Positions 32,464-40,693 of a DNA stretch of 64,000 nt are shown here, in pieces; the first letter of the stretch is position 1, and every line of letters begins with the position of its first letter. Origin of the DNA: Algoriphagus sp. NG3. GTDB lineage: Bacteria > Bacteroidota > Bacteroidia > Cytophagales > Cyclobacteriaceae. The notes beneath the pieces were generated by a model. The model ran no database searches. It worked only from the letters and a program-made list of their open reading frames with translations, and was not told the DNA's origin. Location: contig NZ_CP139421.1 in assembly GCF_034119865.1 (NCBI RefSeq), positions 1,798,001 to 1,862,000 of the forward strand. Reading direction: 5' to 3'. The translations under genes and the position numbers were made by a program.

Positions 32464-33408
32464 CTAGTTCCTTATTCGGATGTTGCCACTAGAGACAACG
32501 CCTGATACGGTATAAGGAGAACCGTTATTGATCTTCAATGAACCGGATGAAGAACTCTCTCCCACGGTAATGTTCCCACTGGAAGACTTCAAATCAAAAT
32601 TGAAATCCTGCAAATTAGAGCCAGTCTGTATATCGAAGTTTCCAGAGGAGCCTTCAAACCTCGTTGTAGCTCCCAAGAAAGAATCCTTCACACTATAATT
32701 CCCCGATGAAATCTTCAATTTCCCGATGTCCTGCACTTTATTCAATTCCCCGTTTCCTGAATTCAATGAGCTGTTGACTTTTCCGTTGATCTCAGAGAAA
32801 GTAAATTTCCCACTGGAACCGACGGCATTCATGTTTCCATCCAGTTTGCTTATTGTGGCATTCCCTGAAGAAATTTCCAGCTCAACATTCCCTACGAGAT
32901 TTGAAGCCAGGATTTTACCGGAACTTAATTCCAGCTCAATGATTGGCGCACTGATATTGTTGAGTTCTACATTACCAGAACCTCCATCGAACTCAAACTG
33001 TTTAGAAATCACTCTATTGATCAGTACATTTCCAGAACCTGCTTCCAGATCCAAATTCATGAGTTCAGGGCCTGTGAGATTTAGGTAGCCACGGTTTTTA
33101 CCTGTTCCCATTCCACGTCTTTCCACTTCAATGATGAGCTTATCACCATCCACTCTATATTCAATAGAATAATTTCCGGTTCTATTGGACTCTAGACTAC
33201 CTACTAGGCGCACGTTTTGCTTGTTGGGGTCCCCTGTGTAAGCAACATCTAGAAAAGCAGACTCGATGTCTAAAGAAGAAATTCCCGGAAATTCCTGATC
33301 GATGGACTGAACCAATTCTATTTCCCTATCGCAGGATGTCAATCCTAACACAATAGCTCCCAATACTAAATGGAGAAACGGACGAATTTTAACTTGATAA
33401 TTAATCAT
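32464..33408 (-). CDS. Lipoprotein with DUF2807/DUF4097-like beta-helix (SSGN repeats)
   Basis: 314 residues. A lipobox signal ends at Cys26 (LGLTSC), so it is an outer-membrane or periplasmic lipoprotein. From about residue 120 onwards the motif SSGN/GSGN/SSGK occurs ten times at roughly 15-25 residue intervals, each with a short strand (SSGNATIS, SSGKFTFS, SSGNYSVK, SSGNITVG). This is the single-strand beta-helix of the head-GIN/DUF2807 and DUF4097 families. Such proteins are often called putative adhesins, but the role is unknown. It is convergent with the STN-repeat gene (79 bases apart). A GCATAC-aaat-GTATGC dyad lies 55 bases upstream of the start. Confidence 0.8.
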   Translation of the reverse strand: MINYQVKIRPFLHLVLGAIVLGLTSCDREIELVQSIDQEFPGISSLDIESAFLDVAYTGDPNKQNVRLVGSLESNRTGNYSIEYRVDGDKLIIEVERRGMGTGKNRGYLNLTGPELMNLDLEAGSGNVLINRVISKQFEFDGGSGNVELNNISAPIIELELSSGKILASNLVGNVELEISSGNATISKLDGNMNAVGSSGKFTFSEINGKVNSSLNSGNGELNKVQDIGKLKISSGNYSVKDSFLGATTRFEGSSGNFDIQTGSNLQDFNFDLKSSSGNITVGESSSSGSLKINNGSPYTVSGVVSSGNIRIRN

Positions 33409-33711
33409 AAACAGACAAATTTTAAAATAACATACTGATTATATAAATTTACTACTCTGCTTGCATACAAATGTATGCTGGATTTGGTTATCCGGTTTAT
33501 TCCTGATTTAATTCCTTGATTTATATCAAATTTTAAGAATTCTCATTAAGTCTTAATTCCTGTCCAAATTAGGATCTAAAGAATATGTTGTTTAGAGATT
33601 CTTGATTTAGGCTTTTGTTTGCTTGGATATAAACTAATATAAAGGGATTTTCAAATCATTCTTAGCAGATACAGATTAGACAGTTAACTTTATATTTACC
33701 CTTATCAAAAA
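33409..33711. other. Divergent intergenic region with a GCATAC/GTATGC dyad
   Basis: 303 AT-rich bases between a lipoprotein gene and a monooxygenase-fold gene. The only feature I can support is the perfect inverted repeat GCATAC-aaat-GTATGC at 33463-33478, a possible operator. Confidence 0.4.
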
Positions 33712-34038
33712 ATGCGAAAAATGATCGCCCACACTCCTGAACCACCCTACTACGCCGTGATTTTTTCAAATATCAGGACTGATATCGAAGATGGATATAA
33801 AGAAACCAGTATGGAAATGGTCACTCTGGCTACACAGCAGAAGGGATACCTAGGCCATGAAAGTGCGCGCAATGATCTGGGGATTACTATCAGTTATTGG
33901 GATAGCCTGGAGTCAATACGAATATGGAAGCAGCAGACTGATCATTTGCTAGCTCAGAGAATGGGTAGGGAAAAATGGTACTCTGCCTATAAAACAAGGA
34001 TTTGCGTAGTGCAGCGGGATTATGCTTTTGGACTTTGA
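33712..34038 (+). CDS. Antibiotic biosynthesis monooxygenase (ABM) domain protein
   Basis: 108 residues, one ferredoxin-like ABM domain. The pattern YYAVIFSNIRTDIEDGY, MVTLATQQKGYLGHESARND, then ISYWDSLESIRIWKQQTDHLLAQ and KWYSAYKTRICVV is typical of the subgroup that carries the WxS-helix-W phrase. Relatives act on quinones or haem or have no known substrate. It is monocistronic; the neighbouring gene is convergent. A cytoplasmic dimer is expected. Confidence 0.82.
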   Translation: MRKMIAHTPEPPYYAVIFSNIRTDIEDGYKETSMEMVTLATQQKGYLGHESARNDLGITISYWDSLESIRIWKQQTDHLLAQRMGREKWYSAYKTRICVVQRDYAFGL

Positions 34039-34104
34039 AGAACCAGGAATAAAATGTCCAAATAGCAAAAGCCACTCAGACATTTTATTCCAAGTTCTTA
34101 TATA

Positions 34105-34665
34105 TTAAAATGCATATCCAAACCCTACACCGGCAAATAAGGGCCAAAAGCCATTATTGTTGAATATGGGATTCAGGTTGATCTTCCACATAAAACCTCC
34201 GTCGGTAGGCATTCTGCGGTAACCGAAGTTCAATACCCCCATCACTGAAGGTGATCCATCAATGTCCAATATGAAATTTGTACTTTCATTTGACGAAGTT
34301 GTGCAGGTATAATTTCCAAATTGATCGTAATAACAATTGGTATAATTCTCATTGCTGAATGCTATAAAAGTAGTGCCTACCCCCACCTCAAAGAAGTTAT
34401 TTCCCTTGCCGTATAACTTATTGATCATTACCGGAAGCGAAAAAAAGGAATCACCTTCCAAGGAATATCCTCCAAACCCAACACGCATCCCCCAGGAATC
34501 CACTCTGTTTTTGTCAAAACGAAAGTCATAATTGAAACTATAGGGTAAACCCACTCCTCCCAATTCCGCATATATTGCGCGTGTAGCTGGTTTTGAATCT
34601 GTATCTTGAGCAACCACAAGATAACTATTGAATAAAAATAAGCTGAGGATAAAAAGTGCTCTCAT
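34105..34665 (-). CDS. Small exported beta-barrel-like protein
   Basis: 186 residues. A signal peptide (about 1-20, ending VVAQ) is followed by alternating polar/hydrophobic strands rich in Gly and aromatic residues (YSFNYDFRFDKNRVDSWGMRVGFGGYS, FEVGVGTTFIAFS). It ends GVGFGYAF, with a terminal Phe typical of outer-membrane barrels. The length suits an eight-stranded barrel. Two Cys in a loop (NCYYDQFGNYTCTTS) may form a disulphide. No named family recognised. Confidence 0.65.
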   Translation of the reverse strand: MRALFILSLFLFNSYLVVAQDTDSKPATRAIYAELGGVGLPYSFNYDFRFDKNRVDSWGMRVGFGGYSLEGDSFFSLPVMINKLYGKGNNFFEVGVGTTFIAFSNENYTNCYYDQFGNYTCTTSSNESTNFILDIDGSPSVMGVLNFGYRRMPTDGGFMWKINLNPIFNNNGFWPLFAGVGFGYAF

Positions 34666-34780
34666 AAGGTTTTATTTAAGTTTTATTAATACCAAATAAC
34701 GTAATTATCCGCAAATTGCTTGCTAGAATTAGTTAAATTTCGTGGGTAAATACAGAATTAAACGATATAAACCATTCCAT

Positions 34781-35380
34781 ATGATTTCACCTTTGAAAAT
34801 CAAGCGTGTAAAAGTGACAATTGGAATACTTGCCTCCTATCTGTCGATGATGGTTTTTGTAGCATGTGTAGATGATCCTGAAATGAATCCTTTTGGTGAA
34901 TGTGGCGGCCCCAATAAAGCCAATGCTACAGATGTGTCGCTCTTTTATGAGCCCTATAGAAATAACCGTCATGCTGTAGAAACAGATACTGTGTCAATTG
35001 AAGATTTCAATGTTTATCTGCGATTGGCATTCGAAACCTTGTCCCAGAGCTCACCCACAGGGAGTTTTCCAGGGCAGGCATATGCGCTTTCCTGTGCTCC
35101 AAACCTTAATTTTCAAAACATCAAGGGCATCTCTATGATTCTTTTAGAACCCTATGGAGACAAGGAGGCCGGCACAGATATTTCAAATTTGGTCACCACC
35201 CATAATGACATCAAGCTCTCTGACTTGAGTGATTTCACTGGATCAATGGGGCAGTATAGGCTTACTATAGCTATACAACCTGAGAATAAATCACAGTTGA
35301 AAACCAAGACTGTTTTGCATCTGAAAAATGGCTCTGAAAAAATAGTGGAATCCACATCACCTGTACTGCTAACTAACTGA
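34781..35380 (+). CDS. Putative lipoprotein of unknown function
   Basis: 199 residues. I choose the ATG at 34781 over a GTG 39 bases upstream, because the ATG gives a proper lipoprotein signal (MISPLKIKRVKVTIGILAS, lipobox VFVAC at Cys29). The mature part starts VDDPEMNPFGECGG and holds two further Cys that could pair. It is beta-rich (MGQYRLTIAIQPENKSQ, KTKTVLHLKNGSEK) and looks like a small sandwich domain. An alpha/beta hydrolase gene begins 4 bases after the stop, so the two form an operon. No family recognised. Confidence 0.65.
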   Translation: MISPLKIKRVKVTIGILASYLSMMVFVACVDDPEMNPFGECGGPNKANATDVSLFYEPYRNNRHAVETDTVSIEDFNVYLRLAFETLSQSSPTGSFPGQAYALSCAPNLNFQNIKGISMILLEPYGDKEAGTDISNLVTTHNDIKLSDLSDFTGSMGQYRLTIAIQPENKSQLKTKTVLHLKNGSEKIVESTSPVLLTN

Positions 35381-35384
35381 TTAT

Positions 35385-36437
35385 ATGCTAAGAAAAATAC
35401 TGTTAGGGATTTTTGCCACTGCGATGGTACTCGTGATTGTTTACATGCTGGGGCCAAGAGTGGAGAAAAGGGAGATCACCATTGAATTCCCTAACGTTCC
35501 AACCCGTTTAAACGAGCTAAAGAACTATGTAAACCAACGGGAAGACACTGTGGTAGGTCTGAAAACAGGAAATGAAGCATATATCGTATGGGCAGATAGT
35601 TTGAATAAGCATAAGACCCCCTACTCTATTGTCTATATCCACGGATTCGGGGCCAGTCCTATGGAAGGAGATCCGGTTCATAGATTTCTTGCAGCCCATT
35701 TTGGGGCAAATTTATTTGTCACCAGACTGCCGGAACACGGAATCAAACGTGACAACGGCATGGCGTACATGAGCTCACAAACACTTGCCAATGCAGCTGG
35801 AGAAGCCTATCAGATCGGAAAAAGCCTGGGTGATGAGGTGATTGTAGTGGGCACATCCATGGGAGGAGCTTTGACGCTCTTATTGGCTAGCCAGCAGCCT
35901 GATATAAAAGCCGTGGTGGTCTATTCTCCGGCCATACGCGATTATGAAGAGAGACTTTCCCAGCTGTTCTCACCATGGATGAAACAGATCATGAATAGAA
36001 CAGCAATGAAAAAACTGGCTCATCAAAAGCGGGAAGGTGACAAGGCTCTTTACTGGTCTGAGGATTATAATATCAACGGTTACCTCAGCCTGGCTGAAAT
36101 CATGTATGGAAATATGAATGAAGCTACATTCAAAAAAATAAATCAACCCCTTTTTCTGGCTTATTACTACAAAGACAACCTGTCTCAGGATATGGTAGTG
36201 TCTGTGCCTAAAATGAAGGAAATGTATGAGCAGATCTCTACTCCATCAAATCTGAAAATGGAAAAAGCTTTCCCAAATTCCGGTGACCATGTAATAGGCA
36301 GTTCCATTACATCCGGTGATTGGGAAGGTGTTCTTTTCAGTACGATAGAGTTTCTGGAAAATGTCGTGAAAATACCTGCCAAACCTGAATATCAGGAAAA
36401 AGTGGATGAGTTACTCCAAGTCCAGGAGGAGCTGTAG
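35385..36437 (+). CDS. Membrane-anchored or exported alpha/beta hydrolase
   Basis: 350 residues. An N-terminal hydrophobic helix (about 4-23) without a clear cleavage site suggests membrane anchoring or export. The hydrolase fold carries the oxyanion phrase YIHGFGASP, the nucleophile elbow GTSMGG (Ser158) and a C-terminal His in NSGDHVIG. FVTRLPEHGI fits the carboxylesterase/monoacylglycerol-lipase-like group. It is co-transcribed with the preceding lipoprotein gene (4-base gap). An ester substrate is likely but not known. Confidence 0.8.
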   Translation: MLRKILLGIFATAMVLVIVYMLGPRVEKREITIEFPNVPTRLNELKNYVNQREDTVVGLKTGNEAYIVWADSLNKHKTPYSIVYIHGFGASPMEGDPVHRFLAAHFGANLFVTRLPEHGIKRDNGMAYMSSQTLANAAGEAYQIGKSLGDEVIVVGTSMGGALTLLLASQQPDIKAVVVYSPAIRDYEERLSQLFSPWMKQIMNRTAMKKLAHQKREGDKALYWSEDYNINGYLSLAEIMYGNMNEATFKKINQPLFLAYYYKDNLSQDMVVSVPKMKEMYEQISTPSNLKMEKAFPNSGDHVIGSSITSGDWEGVLFSTIEFLENVVKIPAKPEYQEKVDELLQVQEEL

Positions 36438-36794
36438 GCCTTTACTTAATGCATAGAAGAGGCTTGACTCTCTTAAATAACATAAAAAAGCAGCATTTTT
36501 AGACAAATTACGTTATCTTTTTGGAATCAAATTCCAGCAGTCAGAGCCTCCCAAAATTATGGAACCAATCTGCTACGATCCGGCACTCTTTGCTTTGCTG
36601 TCCCTTCAGTGGTGGATCCCAGCTCCTTAAATTATATATTCAACCCACTTTCTGATAAATTCTCTCTGCTAAAGGCTAGCAAATTCCCGCTTGAATTGGA
36701 TAAGAGAATATTGAGATGAACTCAATTTCTATCAGCAATTGAAAATGATGTAAGATAGAAGGAGGTACTTCTCCTTTCTAACTGGCTTGATTAT
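36438..36794. other. Intergenic region at the end of the polysaccharide utilisation operon
   Basis: 357 bases between convergent genes. At 36759-36776 AAGGAG-gtactt-CTCCTT forms a short hairpin, read on the minus strand just after the acetylesterase gene, which may be a weak terminator. A 23-codon frame at 36559-36630 is not convincing. Nothing else is seen. Confidence 0.45.
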
Positions 36795-38696
36795 TCACTC
36801 AAATTTCGCTCTAAAAGGCTCCGCAGGTAAACCAATATTATTCACCAGATTCACCTCCGGATTATCAGCCCAGGCATATCGGATCTCCCCTTCTTCCAGT
36901 CCAGGGGGCAGTGTGATCGTAACAGTATTTTTTCCGGAAAGTGCCGCTTTGACCTGTTGAAATCCTCCCTTCTCCCTAGCTGCTATAAATCCCCACACCT
37001 CATCTCCAGCAGTAAGTCTCAAACCTTCACCTGTGGACTTGAAGTGAACTATCAAATCACTTCCATGTCGCGAAAGAGAATCAAACTGAGGTCCTGAAGC
37101 AAGGATTTTTTCTCCATACCCCACTTTTCTTGCTTGCAGCCAAAGTCTTTCGCCTACATCTTTTTTATTTCTCGGGTGGATATCATCAGCTTCTCCTATA
37201 TCAATAATTGTAGCCATTCCGGTATTGGGAAGATTCAAAGTCTGCGCCTGGGCTTCTCTCAAAAATGCCCAGTTACTTTCAGGCTGGACATCTTTTCTCT
37301 CCATGTAATTAGCCAGCTGAACAAACAAAAATGGAAAATCACCCTGGCCCCAAGCTTCCCTCCAATTGATAATCATGCCTGAGAAAAGTTTCTTGTATTC
37401 TTCATGACGTCCTGTGTTACTTTCCCCTTGATACCAGATGGCTCCTTTGATGCTGTATTTGGTGATGGGAACGATCATCGCATTGTACATCATTCCCGGC
37501 ATCCAATTATACCATTCTACTTTTGGGAGATGTGGCTCTACTATGGAGTTTGAGTAAGCCCAAGTTCCCTCCAATGACATTTTTTTTCCATCCTGCAGCA
37601 GATACATCTCTTCTTCCTGCCCTATCCTGGGTTGATTGTTCCAGGTATTGATAGCACGGATAGTCAGTACATTTTCTCCTTTTTGAAGCACATCAGAAGG
37701 TATTTCCAAGTCCGGCATGCTGACTTCCCAATCTTTGTAATACATCTGTTTCCCATTTACATACACATAGCCCATTTGATCAATAGCCGGGAAGTGAAGC
37801 TCAATCTTATCCAGGCTGGTAAGCATGAATTTCTTACGTGCCCAAGCAATGTGCTGCAATGGATTTGCCTGGGGAAGAGTCACTCTCCTCCATTTAGAAT
37901 CATCATAGGAAAGTGCCGCTACCTGCGATGCTAACATAGAATCTGGCTTACTCACCATGGAGTCCCGCTTATGACGGTTTTCATCATTTTCCTTGAGATT
38001 AGCATCCCAAGTCTCATTATTTTCGATGACATCTATTGCTTGGTCATGAAATGATCCTTCCATCTCCGCCAGAATCTCTACATCCATCCAACCTTCCACA
38101 GGTGTCCCGCCCCAATTTGATTCTATGATCCCTACAGGCACCTTCTTTTCCTGTTGGTTGCGCTTCGCAAAAAACCAGGCCACGGCCGAAAAATTCCTCA
38201 TATTTAGCGTATCAGCCACTTTCCATTCCCCTCCTACCACATCATCGAGTTTTACCGCACTGTAGGAGTTCGGAATTTTAAAAAAACGGATCTTGGGATT
38301 TCCTCCCTCTTCAAATTCCTTTTCTGCCCCAGTTACCTGCGACTTCAATGCCCATTCCATATTAGACTGTCCACCAGCCAGCCACACGTCACCTACATAC
38401 ACGTCTCTAATTTTCTCCTGATTTACTTCTAAAACAAACGGCCCCCCTGCAGCCATTTTTGGCAATTTCAGTATCCAGGTGCTGTCTTCCTGCACAGTCC
38501 CGCTGGTGATTGATCCAGCAAGACTCACCCGCACATTTTCTCCAGGTATTCCTTTACCCCACACTATTATTGCTTTATCCCGCTGAACGACCATTCCATC
38601 TGAAAAGAGTTTGGGAAGTAGGACTTGGGAATCGAATTTTGACGATTCGCAGGCAAAAAGGAGAGCAATTACAACTAGTTTCCAGATTGTTTTCAT
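36795..38696 (-). CDS. Sialate O-acetylesterase-type (SASA) carbohydrate esterase, lipoprotein
   Basis: 633 residues. The signal ends in a lipobox at Cys16 (ALLFAC). The start LLPKLFSDGMVVQRDKAIIVWG is typical of Bacteroidota SASA enzymes. The SGNH-like catalytic part has GGQSNMEW (Ser, about 115-122), WGGTPVEGWMD, WYQGESN and the Asp-His of ADDIHPRNK. A GH2-type jelly-roll (about 270-400, with YVNGKQMYYKDWE) is inserted, as often in this family. It removes acetyl groups from sugars; in this locus a hemicellulose is a more likely substrate than sialic acid, by context. It is the last gene of the PUL, 219 bases after GH9, with a dispersed repeat in between. Confidence 0.9.
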   Translation of the reverse strand: MKTIWKLVVIALLFACESSKFDSQVLLPKLFSDGMVVQRDKAIIVWGKGIPGENVRVSLAGSITSGTVQEDSTWILKLPKMAAGGPFVLEVNQEKIRDVYVGDVWLAGGQSNMEWALKSQVTGAEKEFEEGGNPKIRFFKIPNSYSAVKLDDVVGGEWKVADTLNMRNFSAVAWFFAKRNQQEKKVPVGIIESNWGGTPVEGWMDVEILAEMEGSFHDQAIDVIENNETWDANLKENDENRHKRDSMVSKPDSMLASQVAALSYDDSKWRRVTLPQANPLQHIAWARKKFMLTSLDKIELHFPAIDQMGYVYVNGKQMYYKDWEVSMPDLEIPSDVLQKGENVLTIRAINTWNNQPRIGQEEEMYLLQDGKKMSLEGTWAYSNSIVEPHLPKVEWYNWMPGMMYNAMIVPITKYSIKGAIWYQGESNTGRHEEYKKLFSGMIINWREAWGQGDFPFLFVQLANYMERKDVQPESNWAFLREAQAQTLNLPNTGMATIIDIGEADDIHPRNKKDVGERLWLQARKVGYGEKILASGPQFDSLSRHGSDLIVHFKSTGEGLRLTAGDEVWGFIAAREKGGFQQVKAALSGKNTVTITLPPGLEEGEIRYAWADNPEVNLVNNIGLPAEPFRAKFE

Positions 38697-38769
38697 AATA
38701 CGAGTAATTCTCAGGGAATTTGCTTAAAAAATCTGATACATCTATGGAAAATTGTATTGGAATTTATTT

Positions 38770-38917
38770 AGGGCCTGCTGAAAAAGTCTCAGCTTTGCCA
38801 TGCCTACCTACCAGACCTTTAGGTTTGCACTTGCTGAAAAACCACTCGCATGAATAATGGGCTAATCATTCAAAATGAAAGCTTTTGATCTATTACTGGT
38901 GTTTTTCAGCATGCCCT
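38770..38917. repeat. Inverted-repeat element between GH9 and the acetylesterase gene (dispersed family copy B)
   Basis: The left end AGGGCCTGCTGAAAAAGTCT pairs with GTTTTTCAGCATGCCCT (38901-38917) at the right end, which reaches the GH9 stop codon. The left end matches the copy at 6330-6360. The size and terminal inverted repeats are MITE-like; no coding capacity. Confidence 0.5.
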
Positions 38918-40658
38918 ATTTATGTATTGCTTCCAAAGAATTGGTTAAGTAAGCAAAAGGAGCGTTCCAGTTGATGGCAATTTCATTGGAGGCATAGCTA
39001 CAGGTTTCATCCGTATAAGATTCATCAGCAAATGAACTTGGGTAATTGCACCCATCCTGCTGACTCGGATTTGGGCCACCTACAATAAAACCAGGCAATG
39101 GCGGTAGATCAGGTCTAGATTCAGCGAGCCTATGATGTGGATGAAGCGGCGATTTACTCCCAAAACCTGTAATATATGAAAAGCCAGTAGCGTTTCTACC
39201 CAATATATAATCCAGGTTATGTAAGGCTCCGGAAAGAAAAATCTGCTCTTTTGTCTGCCGATATGCATAAAGCAATAATATGCCCTGATTTGCCGCCACA
39301 GCATTTGATCCCCAGATGAAGTTTTTTGGGCTGGTCTCCATGGGAGTTCTAAATGCCGTATTCCCAATACCTTCTAGCTGGGCTCTTGCGGCAGAAAGCA
39401 AATTGATTTCAAGAGTGGACATCCACTCCTTGGGCAATAAACTGATGTTTTCCTGATGTCTTAGCAAAGTGTAGTAACCTAACCAAGCTACCTGATTCCA
39501 TGATGGGAGCTTATAAGTCTGATCAGCTTCTTCCAGTTCCTCCCAATAAGAAAGGTTATGCGTAGTAACAAAAAGTTCTGAAGCAGCCCAAATCCATTCA
39601 TCCGATGTGTTATTATCACCATAAGCACCGGTAACCACATCAGGATCAAAGGTTTGGTTTAATTCATTTTGTTTATAAAGGGCATCGGGATTTTTCTTTG
39701 CCCAGTTCCAGGCCTTTTCGGCTGCTTTCAGAAAAGTAACAGACTCCTCAGGAAAATATGCTTTATAAACTCTGGAAGCCTGAGCCATTACTGCAGCAAA
39801 ATCAAGAGTTGCTGTTGTGCTTTTGGCTACTACATATCTTTGTGATACAGCCAGGTGAGGTTCCACCATTCCTTCAAATTTGGCAGTGGTCAGTTTATGG
39901 TACACGCCACCATCTGCGGGGTCCTGCATAGTGATCATCCAGTCCAGATTCCAACGAATCTCATCCAGCAAGTCAGGAACCTGGTCACCTGATTCAGGGA
40001 TATTTAGATCAAGTTTTTTAAAATAGTCCGGGTGATCTTCAAAAAGGGAAAGTAAGGTACCCACAGTGATTCCTGAATTCACTATATATTTATTATAATC
40101 ACCGGCATCATACCAGCCCTTAGGAGATGTAATCAACGTGTTGGTATTTCTACCGGGTGATGTAGCCGAAGGATGTATCATTACCTGATCATCTGGATGT
40201 CCCAAAGGCCTGGCCCAGGTACCTGCATGCGCTTCTTCCAATTCCATACCTGCACGCTGATAGTAAAAGGCTTTTATACTGGCCTTACCAAGATCATGGT
40301 TGATATCCGAATGAATTTGAAAAGGATGAGACTTGCCTACTCCAGTCAATATAAAAATATAATTGCCGGTTTGACTGAATTGGGAAAAATCAGCGATTCT
40401 GGAATTACGGCCGGAAATTGTTTTAGTAATATCCTTGGTCAATTCACCCTCAAAAACTATATCCTTTTTATCCATGTCCCAAATGACAAAATCTGTTGCA
40501 TTTTCGCTATCCAACACCACAGCAAGCTTTTGTTGATCCGGGTAAAACCCAAGCTGATTGAGCCGTATAGATTCGTGGACAGGAAGATCTGTATCTACTT
40601 CAGGAGCTTTACAAGCACATTGAGTCAATAGCAGTACATAGACCAATATATTCTTCAT
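38916..40658 (-). CDS. GH9 endoglucanase-type cellulase, lipoprotein
   Basis: 580 residues from the ATG chosen here (complement of 40656-40658), which gives MKNILVYVLLLTQCAC, a lipoprotein signal. An ATG 13 codons upstream overlaps the previous gene by 4 bases and is the other option. An N-terminal Ig-like CelD domain (about 25-115, SIRLNQLGFYPDQQKLAVV) precedes the (alpha/alpha)6 barrel. The catalytic base region is GWYDAGDY (Asp184, Asp187) and the acid is Glu559 in SNEIAINWNAP. The phrases HPHHR and GGPN near the C-terminus are also typical. It should cleave beta-1,4-glucan or related hemicellulose at the surface. Confidence 0.93.
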   Translation of the reverse strand: MKNILVYVLLLTQCACKAPEVDTDLPVHESIRLNQLGFYPDQQKLAVVLDSENATDFVIWDMDKKDIVFEGELTKDITKTISGRNSRIADFSQFSQTGNYIFILTGVGKSHPFQIHSDINHDLGKASIKAFYYQRAGMELEEAHAGTWARPLGHPDDQVMIHPSATSPGRNTNTLITSPKGWYDAGDYNKYIVNSGITVGTLLSLFEDHPDYFKKLDLNIPESGDQVPDLLDEIRWNLDWMITMQDPADGGVYHKLTTAKFEGMVEPHLAVSQRYVVAKSTTATLDFAAVMAQASRVYKAYFPEESVTFLKAAEKAWNWAKKNPDALYKQNELNQTFDPDVVTGAYGDNNTSDEWIWAASELFVTTHNLSYWEELEEADQTYKLPSWNQVAWLGYYTLLRHQENISLLPKEWMSTLEINLLSAARAQLEGIGNTAFRTPMETSPKNFIWGSNAVAANQGILLLYAYRQTKEQIFLSGALHNLDYILGRNATGFSYITGFGSKSPLHPHHRLAESRPDLPPLPGFIVGGPNPSQQDGCNYPSSFADESYTDETCSYASNEIAINWNAPFAYLTNSLEAIHK

Positions 40659-40693
40659 TTCAATTATCAGGTTGAATTTCAATTGTATAAGAC

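Noticed and set aside
34742..34780. GTG start giving a 13-residue longer lipoprotein
   Set aside because: The ATG at 34781 gives a standard lipoprotein signal length. The extension is basic and atypical.
36559..36630. 23-codon frame with Trp-Trp near its end in the gap before the PUL
   Set aside because: Too short, with no start signals and no neighbour link. It is likely chance.
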